Positions 49,836-59,119 of a stretch of 64,000 bases of DNA are shown piece by piece. Each line of letters opens with the position of its first letter. The first letter of the stretch is position 1. The stretch covers positions 2,979,001-3,043,000 of the forward strand of contig NZ_JACCBF010000001.1 of the NCBI RefSeq assembly GCF_013409625.1, read 5' to 3'. The notes below the pieces were generated by a model, which saw nothing but the letters and a program-made list of their open reading frames with translations, did not search any database and was not told where the DNA came from. A program made the position numbers and the translations under genes. The stretch comes from Nocardioides kongjuensis (GTDB lineage Bacteria > Actinomycetota > Actinomycetes > Propionibacteriales > Nocardioidaceae).

Positions 49836-49851
49836 TCGAACACCTGTTCGA
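49836..49851. promoter_or_regulatory. Perfect LexA-binding SOS box upstream of the DUF222-HNH gene
   Basis: TCGAACACCTGTTCGA is a perfect TCGAAC-N4-GTTCGA palindrome, the actinobacterial SOS consensus. It lies 12 bp before the start codon at 49823. The divergent hydrolase gene starts 55 bp away on the other side and may be affected as well. Confidence 0.88.
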
Positions 49852-49906
49852 ACCGTCAATGCCCGAGACGCCGCCCGTCGTTTTCGGCTGTGCCACGATC
49901 GGGCCC

Positions 49907-50761
49907 ATGAGCTTCTCGACCGGCACCTTCACCTCCCCCGTCGACGGCATCCCGCTCGCGACGTACGCATGGGACGACGTCGCCGAGCCTCGCGCCGTCG
50001 TCCAGGTCGCGCACGGACTGGCGGAGCACGCTGCCCGGTACGACCGGCTGGCGGCCGAGCTCAACGCGGCCGGCTACCTGGTCCGGGCCACCGACCATCG
50101 CGGCCACGGTCGCTCGATCGTCGAGACGCCCGGCGACTTCGGCGCCGCGGGATTCGACGGCCTGATCGCCGACGTCGCGGCCTACGGAGCCCTCCTTCGT
50201 ACCGAGAACCCCGACCTGCCGCTGTTCCTGATCGCCCACTCCATGGGCTCGTTCGCGGCCCAGGCGGTGCTGCTGGAGCACAGCGACCAGTACGACGCCG
50301 TGGTGCTCTCCGGCTCGACCGCGCTGGACCAGCTCGCCGCCGCCATGGCCGAGTCCGAGGGGCCGGCCGGTCTCGAGGCGTTCAACGCCGGCTTCGAGCA
50401 CCGCACCGGCTACGAGTGGCTCTCCCGGGACGAGGCGGAGGTGGACCGCTACGTCGCGGACCCGCTGTGCGGCTTCGACCTGCCCGAGACGACGGTCCCG
50501 TCGCTGTTCGGCCCGGCGCCCCGCCTGGCCACCCCGTCGACGGTCCGCCCGGACCTTCCGCTGCTCATCGCCTCGGGCAGCGCGGACCCGCTCGCCGGCG
50601 GCGGCGCGCTCGTCCAGCTGCTCGGCCAGCGCTACCGCGATGCCGGCGTCACCGACGTGACCGTGACGGTGTACGACGACGCGCGGCACGAGATCTTCAA
50701 CGAGACCGACCGGGACCAGATCACGCAGGACGTGATCGGGTGGCTCGACGGCCGCAGCTGA
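49907..50761 (+). CDS. Alpha/beta hydrolase, monoacylglycerol lipase-like
   Basis: 284 residues. Nucleophile elbow AHSMGSFA (GxSxG variant HSMGS), HGLAEHAARYDRLA and DHRGHGRS are hallmarks of the serine aminopeptidase S33/lysophospholipase (Hydrolase_4) group. The acid (SGSADPL) and base (DARHEIFNE) of the triad are present. It likely hydrolyses monoacylglycerols or lysophospholipids in the cytosol, as no signal peptide is seen. ATG 49907 starts a natural MSFSTGTFTSPVDG N-terminus. Confidence 0.88.
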   Translation: MSFSTGTFTSPVDGIPLATYAWDDVAEPRAVVQVAHGLAEHAARYDRLAAELNAAGYLVRATDHRGHGRSIVETPGDFGAAGFDGLIADVAAYGALLRTENPDLPLFLIAHSMGSFAAQAVLLEHSDQYDAVVLSGSTALDQLAAAMAESEGPAGLEAFNAGFEHRTGYEWLSRDEAEVDRYVADPLCGFDLPETTVPSLFGPAPRLATPSTVRPDLPLLIASGSADPLAGGGALVQLLGQRYRDAGVTDVTVTVYDDARHEIFNETDRDQITQDVIGWLDGRS

Positions 50762-50822
50762 GTGAAGAAGGCCGCGCACGGAGCACTTCACACGCGCTTC
50801 GTCCGGCATTAGGGTCCCGAAC

Positions 50823-51887
50823 GTGAAGCTTCGCCCGGCCGTCGCCGCCCTCGCCGTCATCCTTCCGCTCGCGGCCATGGCCGCCCCGACCGCCCCGGCC
50901 GGCGCGAAGCCCGCTCCCGGCGTGACCACCGGCAGCGGACTGGTCTTCAAGGTCAACCCCGTGCAGTCCAGCGGCGACGAGTCGCTCGTCGACGCGAAGG
51001 ACTCGGCCACCGCCGTGCCGGCGAGCGAGTACGCCACCGTTCCGCTGCGGAACCTGGACGGCTCCGGATACCTGCGCGGCACGTGGGTCACCGTCGAGTC
51101 GGCGACCGGCACGCCGGCGTACTCGGCCAACGGCGTCTACGACTACAACCGCAAGGACGACCAGTTCGAGCAGGTCATGGCGTACTTCTGGGTCAACCAG
51201 GCGCAGGAGTACATCCAGTCGCTCGGCTTCGGCTCCACGCTGCGCCCCGTCGTCAAGCAGTCCTTCAGCGTCAAGATCGACCAGTACGGCGGCGACAACA
51301 GCTACCAGACCGACAAGCCGTACCGCATCCGGTTGGGCAAGGGCGGGGTCGACGACGCCGAGGACGCCGAGGTGATCGTCCACGAGTACGGCCACGCGGT
51401 GCACGCCTCGCAGGTCCCGGGCTACGGCACGTCGCTGGACGCCGGTTCGATCGGCGAGGCCTGGGGCGACTACCTCGCCGTGTCGGTCGGTCTGGACGCA
51501 GCCCAGCAGTACAACTGGCCGGTGCAGGCGCCCGATGCCTGCGTCATGGACTGGGACTCCACGTCGTACACGGCGGGGCCGGTGCACTGCCTGCGCCGCC
51601 TCGACACCGACCTGACGGTCGCCGACCGCAAGGGCGAGGTGCACTACGACGGCCAGATCTGGAGCCGCGGCCTGTGGGACGCCCGCGCGGGCTACGAGTC
51701 GCTCGGCCTGACCTCGCGTGACTTCGACACCACCGTCATCGACGCCCAGTTCGACTTCGCCCCGGACACGTCCTTCGACGCGGCCGCGACCGCGATCTAC
51801 CACAAGGCGCTGACCCGCGACGGCGCCGCGGCCGCGGGCGTCATCGAGGACGCGTTCGCCGCTCGCGGCATCACCGTCACCCCCTGA
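50823..51887 (+). CDS. Secreted zinc metallopeptidase, gluzincin/M36-like
   Basis: 354 residues from GTG 50823. Signal peptide at residues 1–28. The zinc motif HEYGH is at residues 187–191 with the third ligand E212 in GEAWGDYLAV, as in gluzincins such as fungalysins. Preceding AYFWVNQAQEYIQSLGF is a family helix. It is shorter than classical M36 enzymes and has little room for a propeptide. It acts outside the cell; substrate unknown. Monocistronic by spacing. Confidence 0.85.
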   Translation: MKLRPAVAALAVILPLAAMAAPTAPAGAKPAPGVTTGSGLVFKVNPVQSSGDESLVDAKDSATAVPASEYATVPLRNLDGSGYLRGTWVTVESATGTPAYSANGVYDYNRKDDQFEQVMAYFWVNQAQEYIQSLGFGSTLRPVVKQSFSVKIDQYGGDNSYQTDKPYRIRLGKGGVDDAEDAEVIVHEYGHAVHASQVPGYGTSLDAGSIGEAWGDYLAVSVGLDAAQQYNWPVQAPDACVMDWDSTSYTAGPVHCLRRLDTDLTVADRKGEVHYDGQIWSRGLWDARAGYESLGLTSRDFDTTVIDAQFDFAPDTSFDAAATAIYHKALTRDGAAAAGVIEDAFAARGITVTP

Positions 51888-51949
51888 CGCAGCGAACCAA
51901 CCGCCACCGATCTCCTGAATCCGACGGGCGGTCCTGGCAAGCTCGCCCC

Positions 51950-54900
51950 ATGCGGGAGGGGATCTACGAGGCGCTGATCACCAACGAGGTGCGCGCCCAG
52001 CTCGCCGCCCTGCCGTCGACCGCCCCGACCATCCGGGCGATCGACGAGGCCGAGGAGCCCGAGATCCTGGCCCGTCACGTGGCGGAGGTCGTACGTCGCC
52101 ATCTCGTGGCAACGAGCGATCCTGGCCGCCGTCTCGCCACTGTCAACGAGATCCTCGACCTGCTCGAGGGCGACGCCGCGATCGCCCCACCAGCCCGCCA
52201 ACTGCTCGCGATCACGACCGACACCGCGCCGGATGCCGGGGACCGCTTCGCCGCGCGACCACGCACTCCCCTCTCCGACGCCGCCCTGCTGACCAACGCC
52301 CGCGACGAGCCGAGCCTCGCGGCCGAGCTCAAGGCAGAGCTGCGCTCGGCGGACTCCGTCGACCTGCTCTGCGCCTTCGTCAAGTGGTACGGCGTTCGCC
52401 TTCTCGAGGACGAGCTTCGCGCCCTGCGCGAGCAGGGCGTCCCGCTGCGGGTCATCACGACCACCTACCTCGGCTCCACCGAGCGCCGCGCGCTCGACCG
52501 GATGGTCCGTGAGTTCGGCGCTGAGGTCCGCATCCAGTACGACGCAGCGCGGACGCGCCTCCACGCGAAGGCGTGGCTGTTCCGGAGGGCGACCGGGCTC
52601 GCCACGGCGTATGTCGGGTCGTCGAACCTGTCCCGCGCGGCGCTCCTCGACGGCGTGGAGTGGAACGTTCGGCTCTCCCAGGTCGCAACTCCGAGCCTGA
52701 TGCAGAAGTTCGAGGCGACCTTCGACACCTACTGGAACGACCCCAGCTTCGAGCCCTACGACCCCGACCTGGACCGCGACCGGCTCGACGATGCCCTCGC
52801 CCAGGCCTCAGGCCGCACCGACAACCAGCGCGTCACCATCACACTCGCCGGCCTCGAGGTCCGTCCGTTCCCCTACCAGGCCGAGATGCTCGAAGCCATC
52901 GAGGCAGAGCGGGTCATCCACGACCGCCACCGCAATCTCGTGGTCGCAGCCACCGGCACCGGCAAGACCGTGATCGCAGCGCTCGACTACCGCCGCCTGT
53001 GCGAGCTCGCCGGCGGCGAGCGGCCATCATTGCTGTTCGTCGCTCATCGTCGCGAGATCCTCGAGCAGTCGCTGCGCACCTATCGCGAGGTGCTGGCCGA
53101 CGGCAGCTTCGGCGAGCTGTACGTCGGCGGCGCCCGCCCCGAGCGCTGGCGGCACGTCTTCGCGAGCGTCCAATCGTTGACGGCGTACGGCGTCGCGAAC
53201 CTGCCGGCCGACCACTTCGACGTCGTGGTGATCGACGAGTTCCACCATGCAGCAGCCCAGACCTACCGCCAGATCCTCGACCATCTGCAGCCGCGTGAAC
53301 TACTGGGCCTGACCGCGACACCGGAGCGCGCCGACGGTTTGGACGTACGGGACTTCTTCGACGGCCGCACCGCAACCGAGTTGCGGCTCTGGGACGCGCT
53401 CGGCGCCGATCTGCTCTGCCCGTTCCACTACTTCGGGGTCGCCGACAACACCGACCTCACTGGCTTGACGTGGTCGCGGGGCAGGTACGACGACGCCGAG
53501 CTCTCCAACCTGTACACCGGCAACGACGCGCGATCGGCGATCGTGGTGAAGGAACTGCGCGACAAGGTCCTCGACCTGGGCAACATGCGCGGCCTCGGCT
53601 TCTGCGTCGGCGTGGAGCACGCCACCTACATGGCGAAGGTCTTCAACGAGGCGGGCATCCCGGCTGCCGCTGTCACCGGGCAGACGTCACCTGCCGACCG
53701 CCAACGCGCGATCGCCGACCTGCGTGACCGGCGCCTCAACATCCTCTTCTCGGCCGATGTCTTCAACGAAGGACTCGACGTCCCCGACGTCGACACCGTC
53801 CTGCTGCTGCGGCCCACGGACAGCGCCACGATCTTCTTGCAACAGCTCGGCCGCGGCCTGCGTCGCACCCGCGACAAGGCCGTGCTGACCGTCCTCGACT
53901 TCGTGGGCTTTCAACGCAGGGAGTTCCAGTGGGAACGCAAGCTGCGCGCCCTGACGGGAACGACCCGCAAGAAGCTTGTCCACCAGGTCGAGACCGGCTT
54001 TCCCTTCCTGCCCTCGGGCTGCCAGATCGTCCTCGACCGCCAGTCCCAGCAACTGATTCTCGACAACATCAAGACGCAGGTGACGCCGCGCTGGTCAAGA
54101 GTCGTGGCCGAGCTGCGGTCTCAGGGCGAGGTCGAACTGGACCGCTTCCTCGAGGAGAGCGGGATCGAGCTCGCCGACATCCTGCGCAAGGGCAGCCACT
54201 CTTGGACACGCGCCCGGCGCGACGCCGGCCTCCCCGTCCCCCGAGGCGGCGAACGCGAGGAGCGACTCCTGCGCAGGGTCCGCGCGTTCGCCCACGTCGA
54301 CGACCGCGCCCGCGTCGACATCTACGGCCAACTCCTGGCAGAGGACGCTGTCACCTACGAGCAGTTGAGCGTCGGTGAGCAGCGCGTCGCGGACATGCTG
54401 TTCTTCTCGCTCTGGCCGGACGGCGGTGGGTTCTCCTCCGTGGCCGACGGACTCGCCGCACTCCGCGACGAAGCGGCCGTGCGGGAGGAAGTCCGAGCCG
54501 TCGTCGACATCTCCTTCGACGCCGCTCGCCACCGTGCGCTCTCGTTGGGCGGACCGCTGTGCGACGTACCGCTCCGCGTCCACGCCCGGTACCAGCGAGA
54601 AGAGGTTCTCGCCGCGCTCGGCTACGCCACCCTTCAGCGAAAGCCGAACTCGTTCCGCGAAGGCGTCCTGTACGAGCCGACCCACAACGTCGACGCGTTC
54701 TTCATCACCCTCAAGAAGTCGGAGAACGAGTTCTCCCCCACCACGATGTACCGCGACTACCCGATCAACCCGACGCTGTTCCACTGGGAGTCACAGTCCG
54801 GCACGAGCGTGAAGTCGAAGACCGGTCAGCGGTACGTCAACGGCACCAGCAACGTCTTGTTGTTCGTTCGGGAGACCAAGGACGACGAGTTCGGCACGTC

Positions 54901-55030
54901 GCCCTATCTGTTCCTGGGCCCCGCCACCTATGTGACGCATCAGGGCGAGAAGCCCATCGCGATCACGTGGAAGCTCGAGCACGCCATGCCGATCGACTTC
55001 TACAACACTGCGGCCGTGGCCGCACAGTAG
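51950..55030 (+). CDS. PLD nuclease–SF2 helicase fusion with DUF3427-like C-terminus
   Basis: 1026 residues. Residues ~115–265 are a phospholipase D-like nuclease domain with HAK (205–207) and GSSN (223–226), one HxK half-site. Residues ~310–660 are a superfamily 2 helicase: GTGKT (336–340), DEFH (429–432), TATP (455–458), and a C-terminal lobe ending in LGRGLRR. The remaining ~350 residues correspond to the DUF3427 region seen in such proteins. The domain order resembles restriction-type or phage-defence helicases, but no partner gene is adjacent, so function is unknown. Codon use is looser (more A/T) than in the neighbours, which fits horizontal gain. Confidence 0.85.
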   Translation: MREGIYEALITNEVRAQLAALPSTAPTIRAIDEAEEPEILARHVAEVVRRHLVATSDPGRRLATVNEILDLLEGDAAIAPPARQLLAITTDTAPDAGDRFAARPRTPLSDAALLTNARDEPSLAAELKAELRSADSVDLLCAFVKWYGVRLLEDELRALREQGVPLRVITTTYLGSTERRALDRMVREFGAEVRIQYDAARTRLHAKAWLFRRATGLATAYVGSSNLSRAALLDGVEWNVRLSQVATPSLMQKFEATFDTYWNDPSFEPYDPDLDRDRLDDALAQASGRTDNQRVTITLAGLEVRPFPYQAEMLEAIEAERVIHDRHRNLVVAATGTGKTVIAALDYRRLCELAGGERPSLLFVAHRREILEQSLRTYREVLADGSFGELYVGGARPERWRHVFASVQSLTAYGVANLPADHFDVVVIDEFHHAAAQTYRQILDHLQPRELLGLTATPERADGLDVRDFFDGRTATELRLWDALGADLLCPFHYFGVADNTDLTGLTWSRGRYDDAELSNLYTGNDARSAIVVKELRDKVLDLGNMRGLGFCVGVEHATYMAKVFNEAGIPAAAVTGQTSPADRQRAIADLRDRRLNILFSADVFNEGLDVPDVDTVLLLRPTDSATIFLQQLGRGLRRTRDKAVLTVLDFVGFQRREFQWERKLRALTGTTRKKLVHQVETGFPFLPSGCQIVLDRQSQQLILDNIKTQVTPRWSRVVAELRSQGEVELDRFLEESGIELADILRKGSHSWTRARRDAGLPVPRGGEREERLLRRVRAFAHVDDRARVDIYGQLLAEDAVTYEQLSVGEQRVADMLFFSLWPDGGGFSSVADGLAALRDEAAVREEVRAVVDISFDAARHRALSLGGPLCDVPLRVHARYQREEVLAALGYATLQRKPNSFREGVLYEPTHNVDAFFITLKKSENEFSPTTMYRDYPINPTLFHWESQSGTSVKSKTGQRYVNGTSNVLLFVRETKDDEFGTSPYLFLGPATYVTHQGEKPIAITWKLEHAMPIDFYNTAAVAAQ

Positions 55031-55125
55031 GGCGAGCAGACGAAATCCGGCAGCCCTCGATCCGCACGTCGGTCGAAGACCCGGCCGAGGTCGAGGGCAG
55101 CGCAGTTCCCCAGCAGGCGCAACGC

Positions 55126-55163
55126 CGACGGCCCGGCTCCTCCGAAGAGGAACCGGGCCGTCG
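55126..55163. terminator. Strong terminator hairpin after the helicase gene
   Basis: A stem of about 17 bp with one mismatch (CGACGGCCCGG pairs with CCGGGCCGTCG, then CTCC/GGAG inner pairs) and a small loop. It lies between the convergent helicase and nrdJ genes and can act in both directions. Confidence 0.8.
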
Positions 55164-55174
55164 TACGTCGCCTT

Positions 55175-55221
55175 CGTCTCGATACGCCCTCGCCTGGCGG
55201 CTCGGGCTACTCGACGACCTC
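55175..55221. repeat. Dispersed repeat copy 2 (single arm)
   Basis: Read on the minus strand it begins GAGGTCGTCGAGTAGCC and ends TATCGAGACG, matching the 17151–17197 arm over its full 47 nt with scattered changes. Unlike copy 1 it is a single arm, placed just before the nrdJ stop codon. Together with the terminator next to it, it fills the gap between two convergent genes. Confidence 0.75.
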
Positions 55222-55224
55222 AGG

Positions 55225-58116
55225 TCAGCTGCAGCCGGAGGTGCTGCCGCAGCCCTCGCACACGTAGCAGGACCCAGCCGGACGCATCTTCGTGCCGCAC
55301 GTCATGCACAGCGGCGAGTCGACGGCGTGGCCGGTGATCTGCTCGAGGAGCTCGGCGGTGGTCTTGGCGACCTTGACCTCGGGGGCACCGGCGAGGGGGT
55401 CCTCGTCGGTGACCTCGACGACCTCGGCCTCGACCGTGGTGGTCTTGGCTGCGGGGGCGGTCTCGACCAGCTCGGAGGCGTTGCCGGTCTCCTCGACGGG
55501 CTCGTAGGAGCCGGTCTCGAGGTGGCGCTGGCGCTCGTCGGCGGAGTAGATGCCGAGGGCGGAGCGCTCCTCGAAGGACAGGTAGTCCAGGGCCAGGCGG
55601 CGGAAGACGTAGTCCATGATCGACTGCGCCATCCGGACGTCCGGGTCGTCGGTGAGGCCGGCGGGCTCGAAGCGCAGGTTGGTGAACTTCGAGACGTAGG
55701 TCTCGAGCGGGACGCCGTACTGCAGGCCGATGGAGACCGCGATCGAGAAGGCGTCCATCACGCCGGCGAGGGTCGAGCCCTGCTTGCCGAGCTTGAGGAA
55801 GATCTCGCCGAGGCTGTTGTCGTCGTGGGCACCCGAGGTCATGTAGCCCTCGGCGCCGGCCACCGTGAAGGAGGTGGTGCGGGCCTGGCGCGACTTCGGG
55901 AGACGCTTGCGGGTCGGGGCGTAGACGACCTTCTCGACGACCTTCTCCACGACCTTGGTGTCGGCCTCGGCAGCCTCGGCGGCGTCCTTCTTGGCCTTGC
56001 CGCCACCGTCGGCCAGGGGCTGGCCGACCTTGCAGTTGTCGCGGTAGATCGCAGTCGCCTTGAGGCCGAGCTTCCACGACTCCATGTAGATCTGCTCGAT
56101 GTCCTCGATGGAGGCCGACTCGGGCAGGTTGACCGTCTTGGAGATGGCGCCGGACAGGAACGGCTGGCAGGCGGCCATCATCAAGACGTGGCCCATGGGC
56201 TTGAGCGCGCGCTCGCCCATGGCGGTGTCGAAGACCTCGTAGTGCTCCGGCTTGAGACCGGGGGCGTCGACGACGTGGCCGTGCTCGCCGATGTAGGCGA
56301 CGATCGCCTCGATCTTCTCCTCGTCGTAGCCGAGCTTCTTCAGCGCACGCGGGATCGTCTGGTTGACGATCTGCAGCGAGCCGCCGCCGACGAGCTTCTT
56401 GAACTTCACCAGGGAGAAGTCGGGCTCGATGCCGGTGGTGTCGCAGTCCATCATGAAGCCGATGGTGCCGGTCGGCGCGAGGACCGAGGCCTGCGCGTTG
56501 CGGAAGCCGTTGGTCTTGCCGAGCTCGACGACCTTGGCCCACTCCTCGGTGGCCAGCTTGTGGACCTCGGCGTCGGCGATGTGCAGGGTGCGCACGTCGT
56601 CGTTGGCGGCCTGGTGCTTGCGCATCACGCGCTGGTGGGCCTCGGCGTTGCGGGCGTAGCCGTTGTAGGGGCCGACGATCGCGGCGAGCTCGGCCGAGCG
56701 GCGGTACGACGTGCCGGTCATCAGCGACGTGACGGTGGCGGCCATCGCGCGACCGCCCTCGGAGTCGTAGCCGAGGCCCATCGCCATGAGGAGGGCGCCG
56801 AGGTTGGCGTACCCGATGCCGAGCTGGCGGTAGTTGCGGGTGGTCTCGCCGATCGGCTCGGTCGGGAAGTCCGCGAAGCAGATCGAGATGTCCATCGCGG
56901 TGATGATCAGCTCGACGGCCTTGGCGAACAGCGGGGCGTCGAAGGTGTCGTCGTCGCGCAGGAACTTGAGCAGGTTGAGCGAGGCCAGGTTGCACGAGGA
57001 GTTGTCGAGCGACATGTACTCCGAGCACGGGTTGGACGCGGTGATCCGGCCGGTCTCGGGGTTGGTGTGCCAGTCGTTGATCGTGTCGTCGTACTGCAGG
57101 CCCGGGTCGGCGCAGGCCCAGGCGGCCTCGCTGATCTTGCGGAACAGGGTGCGGGCGTCGACGGTCTCGATGACCTCGCCGGTCATCCGCGAACGCAGGC
57201 CGAACTCGCCGCCGTTCTCGACCGCGCGCATGAACTCGTCGTTGACGCGCACCGAGTTGTTGGCGTTCTGGTACTGGACCGAGGTGATGTCCTTGCCGCC
57301 GAGGTCCATGTCGTAGCCGGCGTCGCGCAGGGCGCGGATCTTGTCCTCCTCGCGCCACTTGGTCTCGACGAACTCCTCGATGTCGGGGTGGTCGACGTCG
57401 AGGACGACCATCTTGGCCGCACGACGCGTCGCGCCGCCCGACTTGATGGTGCCGGCCGAGGCGTCGGCGCCGCGCATGAAGGAGACCGGGCCGGACGCGG
57501 TGCCGCCGCTGCTGAGGAGCTCCTTGGAGGAGCGGATCCGGGAGAGGTTCAGGCCGGCGCCGGAGCCACCCTTGAAGATGAAGCCCTCCTCCTTGTACCA
57601 GTTGAGGATCGAGTCCATCGAGTCGTCGACCGAGAGGATGAAGCACGCCGAGACCTGCTGGGGAGCGGTCGTGCCGACGTTGAACCAGACCGGGGAGTTG
57701 AAGGAGAAGTACTGGTTGGCGAGCAGCCAGGTCAGCTCGTGCTCGAAGACCTCCGCGTCCGCCGCGCTCGCGAAGTAGCCGTGCTCCCGCCCCGCCTTGA
57801 CGTAGGTCGACACGACCCGGTCGATCAGCTGCTTGAGGCCGCGCTCCCGCTCCGGCGTGCCGACTGCGCCGCGGAAGTACTTGGTGGTGACGATGGTGGA
57901 GGCGTTGAGCGACCAGAAGTCGGGGAACTCGACACCGAGCTGCTCGAAGACGGTCTCGCCGGTCTTCCAGTTGGTCTGGACGACGTCGCGCCGCTCCCAG
58001 GTGATCTCGTCGTACGGGTGCACACCCTCGGTGCTGAAGATCCGCTCGATCTTCAGTCCCTTCTTGGTGTAGCGGGCCGTCTCGCTGGGCGTGTGGCTAC
58101 GGGCCGTCTCGGTCAT
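55225..58116 (-). CDS. nrdJ: Vitamin B12-dependent ribonucleotide reductase (class II)
   Basis: 963 residues from ATG 58116. Adenosylcobalamin-dependent enzyme that makes deoxyribonucleotides. Visible features: NSPVWFNVG and SACFILSVDDSMDSI near residues 140–170, the active-site stretch NPCSEYMSLDNSSCNLAS with paired cysteine and glutamate, and APTGTIGFMMDCDT. The C-terminus is a zinc-ribbon (CMTCG...CYVCEGCG). An earlier in-frame ATG (58182) would add a non-conserved leader. It follows nrdR in the same direction with a 136-bp gap containing hairpins. Confidence 0.95.
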   Translation of the reverse strand: MTETARSHTPSETARYTKKGLKIERIFSTEGVHPYDEITWERRDVVQTNWKTGETVFEQLGVEFPDFWSLNASTIVTTKYFRGAVGTPERERGLKQLIDRVVSTYVKAGREHGYFASAADAEVFEHELTWLLANQYFSFNSPVWFNVGTTAPQQVSACFILSVDDSMDSILNWYKEEGFIFKGGSGAGLNLSRIRSSKELLSSGGTASGPVSFMRGADASAGTIKSGGATRRAAKMVVLDVDHPDIEEFVETKWREEDKIRALRDAGYDMDLGGKDITSVQYQNANNSVRVNDEFMRAVENGGEFGLRSRMTGEVIETVDARTLFRKISEAAWACADPGLQYDDTINDWHTNPETGRITASNPCSEYMSLDNSSCNLASLNLLKFLRDDDTFDAPLFAKAVELIITAMDISICFADFPTEPIGETTRNYRQLGIGYANLGALLMAMGLGYDSEGGRAMAATVTSLMTGTSYRRSAELAAIVGPYNGYARNAEAHQRVMRKHQAANDDVRTLHIADAEVHKLATEEWAKVVELGKTNGFRNAQASVLAPTGTIGFMMDCDTTGIEPDFSLVKFKKLVGGGSLQIVNQTIPRALKKLGYDEEKIEAIVAYIGEHGHVVDAPGLKPEHYEVFDTAMGERALKPMGHVLMMAACQPFLSGAISKTVNLPESASIEDIEQIYMESWKLGLKATAIYRDNCKVGQPLADGGGKAKKDAAEAAEADTKVVEKVVEKVVYAPTRKRLPKSRQARTTSFTVAGAEGYMTSGAHDDNSLGEIFLKLGKQGSTLAGVMDAFSIAVSIGLQYGVPLETYVSKFTNLRFEPAGLTDDPDVRMAQSIMDYVFRRLALDYLSFEERSALGIYSADERQRHLETGSYEPVEETGNASELVETAPAAKTTTVEAEVVEVTDEDPLAGAPEVKVAKTTAELLEQITGHAVDSPLCMTCGTKMRPAGSCYVCEGCGSTSGCS

Positions 58117-58169
58117 GGCTCTCCTGGTCTCCTGTGTCGGCGTGCGGTGCGTGTTCGGCGGTCGGCGAT

Positions 58170-58244
58170 GCAGGAGCCGCACGGGCTCCTGCGTGAAGGG
58201 GAAGGTGGTGGCCCGGCAGGCAGCTTCCCCACTACCTGCCGGGC
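58170..58244 (-). promoter_or_regulatory. Two hairpins in the nrdR–nrdJ leader
   Basis: Perfect stems GCAGGAGCC/GGCTCCTGC (58170–58192) and GCCCGGCAGG/CCTGCCGGGC (58211–58220 with 58235–58244) lie between nrdR and nrdJ. They could weaken read-through or protect the nrdJ message; no riboswitch features such as a B12 box are seen. Confidence 0.55.
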
Positions 58245-58252
58245 GTCTGTGG

Positions 58253-58744
58253 TCAGCCCGTCGCGGCGGGCTGGGCTCCCTCGGACAGCAGCTGGCGCTC
58301 GGCCCGCATCAGGGAGATCTCGTTCTCGAAGTCGGCGGCCGAGTCGAAGCCGCGGTAGACGGAGGCGAAGCGGAGGTAGGCGACCTCGTCGAGACGACGC
58401 AGCGGCGGCAGGATCGCCAGGCCCACCTCGTGGGCGGCGATCTCGGGGCTGCCGGCCAGCCGGAGCTGGTCCTCGACCTCCTGGCCCAGCCGGGCCAGGT
58501 CGTCCTCGTCCACCGGGCGACCCTTGCAGGCCTTGCGGACACCGGCGACGGCCTTCTCGCGGGTGAACGGCTCGGTCGCGCCGGAGCGCTTGAGCACGGT
58601 CAGCTGCATGGCCTCGACGGTCGTGAACCGCTTCTCACAGCTCGGCGACTGGCAGACCCGGCGGCGCCGGATCGAGCAGCCGTCGTCGGAGACACGGGAG
58701 TCGAGGACCTTGGTGTCGTGGTGCTTGCAGTACGGACAGTGCAT
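58253..58744 (-). CDS. nrdR: Transcriptional repressor NrdR
   Basis: 163 residues. N-terminal zinc ribbon with C3, C6, C31 and C36 ([27 protein letters not shown]), followed by the ATP-cone domain ([20 protein letters not shown]...) that senses ATP/dATP. NrdR represses ribonucleotide reductase genes when dATP is high. ATG 58744 has a strong GAGGAGGGG. It precedes nrdJ in one operon, and two candidate NrdR boxes lie upstream at 58861–58908. Confidence 0.96.
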   Translation of the reverse strand: MHCPYCKHHDTKVLDSRVSDDGCSIRRRRVCQSPSCEKRFTTVEAMQLTVLKRSGATEPFTREKAVAGVRKACKGRPVDEDDLARLGQEVEDQLRLAGSPEIAAHEVGLAILPPLRRLDEVAYLRFASVYRGFDSAADFENEISLMRAERQLLSEGAQPAATG

Positions 58745-58780
58745 GGTTCCCCTCCTCTCGAGACTACGGGCTGTGGACAA

Positions 58781-59119
58781 CTCCCCCGCCTGTGGAAAAG
58801 GTGGGGCGAACTGTGCGTTTCCGCTCCGGTCCTGTGGGTGACGAAGGCCCGCCCTGTGGACTAGATGTGGAGAACTACATCGTTGTAACTACTAGATGTA
58901 GTGGTAACCGTACGCCCCGGCCACCAGTGATGCAAGCGCGGGTCGCCACGAGTTCGGCGGGGGTCCGGTCCGGGTGGAGTTTGCGCAGGTCACCGCCACG
59001 AAGGCCGGCCCGCGACCGCTCTCCGGCCGGCGATTCGCAGCAGCACGACGAGCTTCTCGGCCGGCCCGGAAGGTGTGGAGGGCGCGTTGGCTGAGCATTC
59101 CACCCACCCATCAGGAACA
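58781..59119. promoter_or_regulatory. 339-bp intergenic region with candidate NrdR boxes
   Basis: Two direct repeats containing ACTAGATGT (from 58860 and 58891) are 31 bp apart, three helical turns, as known NrdR boxes are. Between them ACTACATC and GATGTAGT form an inverted pair. The region around 58855–58910 is the most AT-rich of the gap and should hold the nrdR–nrdJ promoter. The rest (58920–59119) shows no gene or clear structure. Confidence 0.6.

Noticed and set aside
58117..58252. Cobalamin riboswitch upstream of nrdJ
   Set aside because: The gap has hairpins but no B12 box or the conserved core of the riboswitch, and 136 bp is too short for a full one with both arms.
54559..58566. 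A 1335-residue open frame on the plus strand across nrdJ
   Set aside because: It is the antisense shadow of a well-supported NrdJ and shows no recognisable motif.
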